A stretch of DNA of 28,445 bases from NCBI GenBank assembly GCA_023459915.1, contig JAEWSN010000135.1, positions 1-28,445 on the forward strand. Direction: 5' to 3'. The notes below the pieces were generated by a model. That model was given only the letters and a program-made list of their open reading frames with translations. It ran no database searches and had not been told where the DNA came from. The stretch comes from Bacillota bacterium (lineage in GTDB: Bacteria; Bacillota; Clostridia; DSM-8532). The translations under genes were made by a program, and so were the position numbers. Positions 14,478 to 20,678 of this stretch are shown piece by piece (within the stretch, counting starts at the first letter, position 1; every line of letters begins with the position of its first letter).

Positions 14478-16960
14478 CGAAGAAAATGGAACTGCTGGCG
14501 CCCGCGGGCACGGAGGCGGCCTTTCTGGCTGCCCTGCGCAATGGGGCGGACGCCATTTACCTGGGGGCGGGCCCCCACCATGCCAGACAGTTTTCAGGCG
14601 GGTTTTCAGAACCCGTCTTTTTCTCACTTGTCGACCAGGCCCATGGCGCGGGCGCGCGGGTGTACCTCACGCTAAACACCCTTCTGGGCGGACAGGAGCT
14701 CCCGTCGGCCATGGACTGGGCGTTCCGTGCCTGGCAGGGCGGCGTGGACGCGATCATTGTCCAGGATATCGGTCTGGCGCGATTGCTGCGGCACCGATAC
14801 CCTGACATCACGCTGCATGCCAGCACCCAGATGTCCCTTCATAATGCCGAGGGTGTGCTGGCGGCCCGTGAGGCGGGAATTTCCCGCGTGGTGCTCGCCC
14901 GGGAACTCTCCATCGGGGAAATTGCCGATATCCGGGAGCAGACGGACACGGAGCTCGAGGTGTTCGGTCATGGCGCCCTTTGTGTGTCCTATTCCGGGCA
15001 ATGCCTCATGAGCAGCATGATTGGCGGGCGCAGCGGCAATCGGGGCACCTGCGCGCAGCCTTGCCGGCTTCCCTGGCGCCTGCGGACAGCGGCCGGCGGG
15101 GAAGAGGCCGGCGGGTATCTGCTGAGCATGAAGGATCTGATGTCCCTGCCCCTGTTGTCGCAGTTGACCGCGGCAGGCGTCACGGCGCTGAAAATTGAGG
15201 GGCGCATGAAATCGCCGGAATATGTGGCCCTCGTCACAGGGGTGTACCGAAAATACCTGGATCTGCTCGAAACGGGTGGCGCGGACGCTTTCCAGGTGGA
15301 TCCCGCGGATGTGCGGATGCTGGCGCAAACCTTCAACCGGGGCGGGTTCACCCGCCGGTATCTTGCGGGAGGCCGGCTGCCGGTGACACCCGGTGGTGTG
15401 GACGCGGATGCAATTGCCGGTCTGCCGGTGGCGCCCGGTGGCGCGGACGCGGACGCGATTGCCGGCCCATTGGTCGATCCCACACATCCCAAGAACAAGG
15501 GCGTGCGCATCGGCTCGGTTGTTTCCTGGCGGGCACCCTATGTGACGGTGCGCCTTTCGGAGCGCGTGACGCTCGGCGATGGGCTGGAGATTCACCGGGG
15601 CGGCCTCGGTGGGGAGCAGGCGGTCTCCATGATGCTGACCGCCATTCTCAATCAGGGCGCGCATGTGCGTGAAGCGGAGGCCGGTTCGCCGGTGCAGCTC
15701 GGGGATGTGCGCACCCCGGTTTCACAGGGAGATCCCGTGTACCGTACGTCCCGGAAGGAGCTCCTCCTGGTGGCGGCGGAGCAGATGGCGCACTGGCAGG
15801 TGAAACGCGTGCGGGTCCATATGTCCGCGGTCTTGCGGATTGGGGAACCGGCGCGACTGACGGTGTGGGACGATGACGGCCATGAGGTGGCCGTGCAGTC
15901 CGATCTGGCGGTGGCCGTGGCGCGGGAGCGTCCCCTTGATCGGGAACGACTGGTCTCACAGCTTTTCAAGACCGGTGACGCGCCCTGGCAGCCCCTGCTG
16001 GAAGAGGTGACCCTCGCTGACGGCGCCATCCTGCCCGTCAGCGCCATCAACGCCATGCGCAGACACGCGCTGGACGCGCTGTGGCAGGCCCGGGTTGCGG
16101 CAGGCAGGCCGGAACCCGATGCGGGCACACCGGCGCGCGGGGAAGCGGCGCTCCCCGTACCGCGCGACTGCGGCACCGCTCGGGCAACGCTTGCCTTCTC
16201 GAAGCCACCCACCGCGGACTGGCTGGCCGCGGCGGGACTCACGCGCAACCACCCGCCGGTGAGGCTGCTCCTTCCGCTGATGACGGCTGACGCGCTGGCA
16301 CAGTTGCGACAGGTGTTTGCCGGGCAATTGTGGGTTCGCCTGCCGGCCATTGTGCCGCAGGGACGGATGAAGGCCCTGCTGGCCGCGCTTCGCCGCCTGC
16401 AGGACGATAAGGTGCCGGTGGACGGGTTTTCGGCCGGCAATCCCGGATTGTTGCGACTGTTGCGCCGCCTGTTCCCGGACAAGCCGCTGCTCGCGGATGA
16501 GGGCATGAATCTTTGGAATCCTGCGGCAATCCGGCAGGCGGCGGACTGGGGCGCGGATATGGCTTTGCTGTCTGCGGAGATTCCACCGGAAGCGGTGGCG
16601 GCGTGCCGGGAAGCCCTGTCGGCGGGATCGCCTGTGGTGCTGCCGGTGTGCGACTGGACGTATGGACGCGTGCGGGTCATGACCACGGCACATTGCCCCG
16701 GCACCATGGCCGGGCCGTGTGATCGGCGTTGCGCGGTCTGTCCGCGCAGTGAGGGCACGCTGACCGACCGCGCGGGGGCGGTGTTCCCCTGGTTCCGCGA
16801 TCCGTTGACGGAGACCACGGCCATTTACCACAGCCAGCCGATTCGCCGCACCCGGTCGGAGCGGCTTCACGGATCAGACTGCGTGCACCTGCAGGTGACG
16901 GATGAAGCGCCACAAACCATGGCGGCCTTGCTGACACAGCTGTTGGCCATGCCGGATTGA
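14474..16960 (+). CDS. U32 family peptidase / RlhA-type protein with DUF3656-like region
   Basis: 828 residues, the long two-part form. Residues 1-~330 are the U32 core: ELLAPAG at the N-terminus, GADAIYLG, HASTQMSLHN and the FGHGALCVSYSGQC...RGTCAQPCRLPW signature, giving four cysteines (170, 177, 193, 197) expected to hold an iron-sulfur cluster. The remaining half matches the long C-terminal extension seen in RlhA, which hydroxylates a 23S rRNA cytidine in E. coli using prephenate; the exact substrate here is inference. Between ~residues 302 and 331 there is an in-frame 15-residue duplication rich in Gly, Ala and Asp, unlike the family. A late CDRRCAVCPR cysteine cluster lies near 750. Start overlaps the previous stop. 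Confidence 0.85.
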   Translation: MTKKMELLAPAGTEAAFLAALRNGADAIYLGAGPHHARQFSGGFSEPVFFSLVDQAHGAGARVYLTLNTLLGGQELPSAMDWAFRAWQGGVDAIIVQDIGLARLLRHRYPDITLHASTQMSLHNAEGVLAAREAGISRVVLARELSIGEIADIREQTDTELEVFGHGALCVSYSGQCLMSSMIGGRSGNRGTCAQPCRLPWRLRTAAGGEEAGGYLLSMKDLMSLPLLSQLTAAGVTALKIEGRMKSPEYVALVTGVYRKYLDLLETGGADAFQVDPADVRMLAQTFNRGGFTRRYLAGGRLPVTPGGVDADAIAGLPVAPGGADADAIAGPLVDPTHPKNKGVRIGSVVSWRAPYVTVRLSERVTLGDGLEIHRGGLGGEQAVSMMLTAILNQGAHVREAEAGSPVQLGDVRTPVSQGDPVYRTSRKELLLVAAEQMAHWQVKRVRVHMSAVLRIGEPARLTVWDDDGHEVAVQSDLAVAVARERPLDRERLVSQLFKTGDAPWQPLLEEVTLADGAILPVSAINAMRRHALDALWQARVAAGRPEPDAGTPARGEAALPVPRDCGTARATLAFSKPPTADWLAAAGLTRNHPPVRLLLPLMTADALAQLRQVFAGQLWVRLPAIVPQGRMKALLAALRRLQDDKVPVDGFSAGNPGLLRLLRRLFPDKPLLADEGMNLWNPAAIRQAADWGADMALLSAEIPPEAVAACREALSAGSPVVLPVCDWTYGRVRVMTTAHCPGTMAGPCDRRCAVCPRSEGTLTDRAGAVFPWFRDPLTETTAIYHSQPIRRTRSERLHGSDCVHLQVTDEAPQTMAALLTQLLAMPD
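15377..15466. repeat. 45-bp in-frame tandem duplication inside the U32 gene
   Basis: Units 15377-15421 and 15422-15466 encode LPVTPGGVDADAIAG and LPVAPGGADADAIAG. The length keeps the reading frame and falls just before the GVRIGSVVSW strand, in an apparent linker. Confidence 0.9.
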
Positions 16961-17030
16961 GGAAACAGCGCGACTGTGCCGCGCATTGTCCATAAACTTG
17001 TTGTGGATGGTGTTGTGTCGCGCCCCGATT

Positions 17031-17039
17031 TGCTATGAT
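17031..17039 (+). promoter_or_regulatory. Extended -10 promoter element of the dUTPase gene
   Basis: TGC-TATGAT gives the TGn extended -10 form about 65 bases before the start codon. Upstream TTGT-rich sequence is poorly spaced as a -35, which extended -10 promoters tolerate. Confidence 0.5.
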
Positions 17040-17102
17040 GGGGGGAGACGCACAGGCGAAAAACGCCGAACCGGGACCCCGGTGCGGCGGATGGGGGTAC
17101 AG

Positions 17103-17633
17103 ATGAAGCAGGTGGATGTGCATGTGGAGGTTTGCCGGGAAGGCGTTGTCCTGCCCGCCTACGCGCGGGAGGGGGACGCGGGCATGGATGTGTGCGCGGC
17201 TGAAGAGGTGTTGCTGGGTCCCGGAGACACATTGATTGTGCCGACCGGGCTCAAGTTTGCCATCCCCGAGGGATATGAGATTCAGGTGAGGCCGCGCAGC
17301 GGACTCACCGCGCGGACCCCGCTGCGCGTCTCGAACGCGCCGGGCACCATCGACAGCGGCTATCGTGACGAGGTGGGGATCATCATGACCAACACATCGG
17401 AAATCTGCAGTTATTGCTATGATGAGGACATCACCCTCGATGATCACGGCAACCGCAAGGGAAACTACCGCATCCGGAAGGGGGACCGCATTGCGCAGCT
17501 GGTTCTCAAGGAGGTGCCCCGGATGCGGCTGGTGCCGGTGGCGTGTGTCCGTGACATCGGGACGGATCGGGGCGGCGGCTTTGGCTCCACCGGCGTGTCG
17601 GGGAATCGTGGAGAGGAAACAGCGGATACATGA
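17103..17633 (+). CDS. dut: Trimeric dUTP diphosphatase
   Basis: 176 residues. Hydrolyses dUTP to dUMP and pyrophosphate, keeping uracil out of DNA and feeding dTMP synthesis. All five motifs are present: GDAGMDV (24-30), RPRSGLT (63-69), GTIDSGYRDE (81-90), KGDRIAQ (126-132) and the C-terminal RGGGFGSTG. Between motifs 3 and 4 there is an insertion of roughly 17 residues (about 98-121) containing two Cys and several Asp, absent from the standard ~145-residue enzyme. I start at ATG 17103; an in-frame ATG at 17091 is possible and neither has a strong AGGAGG. The TGA stop overlaps the next gene's ATG as ATGA. Confidence 0.92.
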   Translation: MKQVDVHVEVCREGVVLPAYAREGDAGMDVCAAEEVLLGPGDTLIVPTGLKFAIPEGYEIQVRPRSGLTARTPLRVSNAPGTIDSGYRDEVGIIMTNTSEICSYCYDEDITLDDHGNRKGNYRIRKGDRIAQLVLKEVPRMRLVPVACVRDIGTDRGGGFGSTGVSGNRGEETADT

Positions 17634-18478
17634 GTATGGCAAGCACCCCTGTCTTGTCCGATGTGTTGCGGCTTGAGGATTTGCAACGGCTCCAGGACAA
17701 TTTTTCGCGGGCAACCGGTTTGGCCTCGGTGATTACGGATCCCGAGGGCAATCCCCTCACACAACCCAGCGGGTTTTGCGAGGTCTGCAATCTGGTGCGG
17801 ACCACGGTGGAGGGCGCGCGCCGCTGCAAGGCATCCGATGCCGAAATGGGCACGCCGGCACCCGAAGGGTACCGTTTTGGCCCATGTGCCAGCGCGGGCC
17901 TGCTCGACGCGGGGGTGTCCATCCGCTATGGCCGGCTGCATCTTGGGAATTGGCTGATTGGACAGGTGATGGATCAGGCGTCCAGCAGGGAAGACCTGAT
18001 GCGGTATGCCGACGCGTTGGGGTTGCCCGCGGCGGAATACAGGCAGGCGCTGGCCCGGGTACGCCGCATGCCCAAGGCACAATTCGAGGCAATTTGCCAG
18101 CTGCTGGTTCAGACCGTGGATTTGCTGATGTCTCAGACGGTGCGGGCACACGCGCTCGAAGAAGAGGTGGCGCGGCGTCATGCAGCGGAACAGGCGCTCA
18201 AGGAGGCCAACGAGTCCCTTGTTCATGTCAATGTGTCGCTGGCGCAGATGAACAGCACTTTGGAGCGGCGCGTGGCGGAGCGCACAAGCCAGCTTCAGGC
18301 GACGAACACGCACCTGGAGGAATCGATGGCCCAGGTGGAGGAGCTCAACGCGCAGATGCAGGAGACCAACGCGCAGCTGGAGCAGACCAATTACCGGCTC
18401 GAAGAGGTCAACGCGCAGGTGGAGGAATCCAATGCCGCCCTCGAGGATGAGATTGCCGAGCGCAACCGCCGTGTTTGA
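17630..18478 (+). pseudogene. PocR-domain sensor, N-terminal part of a disrupted histidine kinase
   Basis: 282 residues. Residues ~8-165 match the PocR sensory domain (LEDLQRLQDNFSRATGLASVITDPEG, then FCEVCNLVR, CKASD and GPCASAGL), thought to bind small hydrocarbon-like ligands or metals. A long signalling coiled coil follows (~175-280) built of repeated VEExNAQ-like heptads. The frame ends in TGA at 18476-18478 just after EIAERNRR, where a PAS domain would be expected. The end of a PAS domain (VFDAHGKFVMSRSTVFDITDRKRAE) continues in a different frame at ~18465-18543, and the kinase then resumes in the original frame. A shift or deletion that removed most of the PAS has therefore broken the gene. 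Coupled to dut by an ATGA overlap. It might still make a free sensor protein. Confidence 0.75.
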
Positions 18479-18542
18479 TGCGCACGGCAAATTTGTCATG
18501 AGCCGCTCCACCGTGTTCGACATCACAGACCGGAAGCGCGCG

Positions 18543-18564
18543 GAAGCGGCGTGGAAGCGGCGTG
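18543..18564. repeat. 11-bp tandem duplication in the broken kinase gene
   Basis: GAAGCGGCGTG occurs twice back to back. Removing one copy would join the PAS-end frame (RKRAEAAWK) directly to AQYAAEQANLAKSRFL of the kinase, so this duplication moves the frame by +2 and is one of two lesions in the gene. Confidence 0.92.
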
Positions 18565-19375
18565 GAAGGCGCAATATGCCGCCGAACAGGCCAATCTGGC
18601 CAAAAGCCGGTTCCTGGCCAACATGAGCCATGACATCCGCACGCCCATGAACGGTCTTATCGGCATGACCGATTTGGTGCTGGCATCCGAACTCACGCCC
18701 ACCCAGCGCAGCCATCTGGGCGTGGTCAAAAAATCCGCGCAGGCGTTGCTCAGCCTGCTCAACGACATCCTGGACTATTCCAAGATGGAGGCGGGCAAGC
18801 TGCAGCTGGAGACCCACCCCATCCACCTCCGGGAGTTGCTCGAGGAAGTGACGGGCCTGTTTGCGCCATCGGTTGCCGACAAGCCGGTTCAGCTGCAAGT
18901 CCGGGTTGCGCCGGAGATCCCCGGGGTGGTGCTTGGGGATGAGACCCGTCTGCGGCAGATTCTTTCAAACCTTGTCGGCAACGCGGTCAAATTTACAGAG
19001 GCAGGCGTCATCCAGGTGGGGATTCAGCAGGCAGAACCCGTCGAAGCGGCGTTCCAGACGGCGGACACGTCCCATCCGGCGGCCCGGGCGGCAGACCCTG
19101 ACGGGCAGGGTGCAGATGCCCGCGGGCAGAAGGTGCGGTTGACCTTTGAGGTCAGGGATACCGGTGTCGGCATTCCCGAGGCGCAACAGGAAACCCTGTT
19201 CAACCGCTTCACACAGGGCAACGATCCGCTCGTGCGCCGTGTTGGCGGGACAGGGCTTGGTCTGGCCATCTGCAAGAGCCTTGTGGAGCTGATGGACGGG
19301 TCCCTCGGGGTCATCAGTGAGCCGGGCAGGGGGAGCACGTTCACCTTTTCGGTGGTGATGACGCTGCCAGGATGA
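18551..19375 (+). pseudogene. Histidine kinase catalytic part (HisKA-HATPase) of the disrupted PocR kinase
   Basis: About 274 residues from the first usable GTG. All kinase boxes are present: H-box FLANMSHDIRTPMNG with the phospho-acceptor His, N-box LSNLVGNAVKFTEAG, G1 DTGVGIP, F-box LFNRFTQGN and G2 GGTGLGLAI. There is a 35-residue low-complexity Ala/Asp insertion before the G1 box. This is the same frame as the upstream PocR sensor, separated by a single TGA at 18476; between them the in-frame reading is not PAS-like, because the PAS remnant lies in another frame. The GTG has only a weak GGAAG in front. If translated alone the kinase would lack its sensor. No response regulator is adjacent and no receiver domain is attached. 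Confidence 0.75.
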
Positions 19376-19436
19376 CCCATGATGGCGCTGCCACGATGAC
19401 GCTGCCGGGATGACGCCGCCGGGATGACGCTGCCGG
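19357..19436. repeat. 14-bp minisatellite at the 3' end of the kinase gene
   Basis: Unit GATGACGCTGCCGG. Three consecutive units lie at 19395-19436, with diverged copies at 19357-19370 and 19381-19394. The first copy encodes the last kinase codons and supplies the TGA stop, so the array overlaps the gene end and fills most of the 82-base gap to the convergent gene. Confidence 0.88.
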
Positions 19437-19457
19437 GATGACAGCGTGCCCGCAGAT

Positions 19458-19991
19458 CTATGCCTCCTGCGGATCGGTCGGTTCCATCAGCGCGGCCGCC
19501 AGCAGGGCTGCGGCGCTGCCGACATACTCGGCGCAAGGACGCAGCCGGTATTGCGGCGTGCCGTCGACAGACTTCCCGACAGGTGCTCCGCCGGCAGGAT
19601 CGCCGGTGACGGGGTTGTCCGGGTCTTCCGGCAGGTCCAGCAGCTCGCGGCAGATGTAGGACCCGTTCTCCTGCTTGAACTGCATGGCCAGATCGTGGAT
19701 GAACGCGTAGTGCGCGGCTTTGGCGTCGGGATCCGTGATGTCGTCATATCCCCGGATCATGCCGGCGGCCATGGCCATGCCGCTGACAGCGCCACAGACC
19801 TCGCGCAGGCGTCCGATGCCGCCTCCGAAGGACGAGGAGATGCGCAGTGCCGAGCGCCGATCCAGACCGGTTTGGTCACAAAAGGCCACAAAGACAGCCT
19901 GGGCGCAGTTCATGCCCTGGCTGAACAGGTCCATGGCCAGTTCACGGGCGGCGGATGGGGTCAATGCGTTTGTGCTTGTGTCAATGGACAT
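19458..19991 (-). CDS. C_GCAxxG_C_C family probable redox protein
   Basis: 177 residues. The family pattern is visible: GMNCAQAVFVAFC near the N-terminus, the SSFGGGIGRLREVCGAVSGMAMAAG core, then a single Cys in YICRELL and one in PCAEYV near the end. Members are small cytoplasmic proteins in anaerobes with a conserved cysteine set; a redox or metal role is assumed and not proven. An unusual Pro/Gly/Asp segment (~130-155) precedes the last cysteine. ATG 19991 follows GGAGGG by about five bases. It is last of a minus-strand series, 48 bases after the LysE-type gene, so probably co-transcribed. Confidence 0.82.
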   Translation of the reverse strand: MSIDTSTNALTPSAARELAMDLFSQGMNCAQAVFVAFCDQTGLDRRSALRISSSFGGGIGRLREVCGAVSGMAMAAGMIRGYDDITDPDAKAAHYAFIHDLAMQFKQENGSYICRELLDLPEDPDNPVTGDPAGGAPVGKSVDGTPQYRLRPCAEYVGSAAALLAAALMEPTDPQEA

Positions 19992-20039
19992 GATTCCCTC
20001 CGTTGCGTTTGGTTCCATCCATGATACCACACAACGGCC

Positions 20040-20678
20040 TCATCCGATCCACCAGGTTTGGGCGGCGCCAAGGATGAATTTTACGCCGAAATACACCAGC
20101 AGCAGGCCCAGACAGACAAGGATGGCCCGGTACGGCTTGTCCTTGAGAAAGCGCCGGGTGCTGCCCACCAGCACGGAGATGAAACCGTACCATAGGATGT
20201 CGGCGGCCGCGTGACCGGCAAAATAAACGGCCACACCGGTTGCCCCATACGTGCGATAGGCATCCAAAAGGAACCCGAGCCCGATGATGGCCCACCAGAG
20301 AAGAAAGTATGGGTTGGACGCGCTCAGGGCCAGTCCTGAAAAGAACAAGCCTCCCTGACGGGTCTCCGTACCGTCTGTCGTTACCTTCACACGCGCGCGG
20401 ATGGCGCTCATCGCCATGTCGAGGCCCATGTACAGCAACAGCGCGCCGCCGGCCAGCCCGATGGCGATTTGTGCGGCAGTGGATTGCAGGATGCGGTCGA
20501 ATCCGAGGAAGATGAGGGCGATCAGGACAACCTCCAGCGCGAGATGGCCGGCCACCAGGATGAACCCCGCGCGTTTGCCGACGCGGAGCGACTGACGGAT
20601 GGTGCAGGTGAGCAGGGAGCCTGGCATCATGGCACCGGAAAAGCCCACCACGAGGGCCGAGAAAAACGTCGGGATCAT
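20040..20678 (-). CDS. LysE/RhtB-family exporter
   Basis: 212 residues with about six hydrophobic helices, the LysE fold size. The N-terminal GFSGAMMPGSLLTCTIRQSLRVGKRAGFILVAGH contains the family's small-residue/Pro turn and charged loop, and a second half-repeat contains LALSASNPYFLLWW. Such proteins export amino acids or other small polar metabolites by proton exchange across the cytoplasmic membrane; the substrate is unknown. The ATG at 20678 follows AGGAG by six bases, and its ATG overlaps the TGA of the upstream fusion enzyme as ATGA, so the two are translationally coupled and may act in one pathway. Confidence 0.85.
   Translation of the reverse strand: MIPTFFSALVVGFSGAMMPGSLLTCTIRQSLRVGKRAGFILVAGHLALEVVLIALIFLGFDRILQSTAAQIAIGLAGGALLLYMGLDMAMSAIRARVKVTTDGTETRQGGLFFSGLALSASNPYFLLWWAIIGLGFLLDAYRTYGATGVAVYFAGHAAADILWYGFISVLVGSTRRFLKDKPYRAILVCLGLLLVYFGVKFILGAAQTWWIG

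Noticed and set aside
18476..18478. Selenocysteine or programmed recoding at the TGA in the kinase gene
   Set aside because: No SECIS-like hairpin was seen after the TGA, and the PAS-like remnant in another frame plus the 11-bp duplication explain it better as damage.
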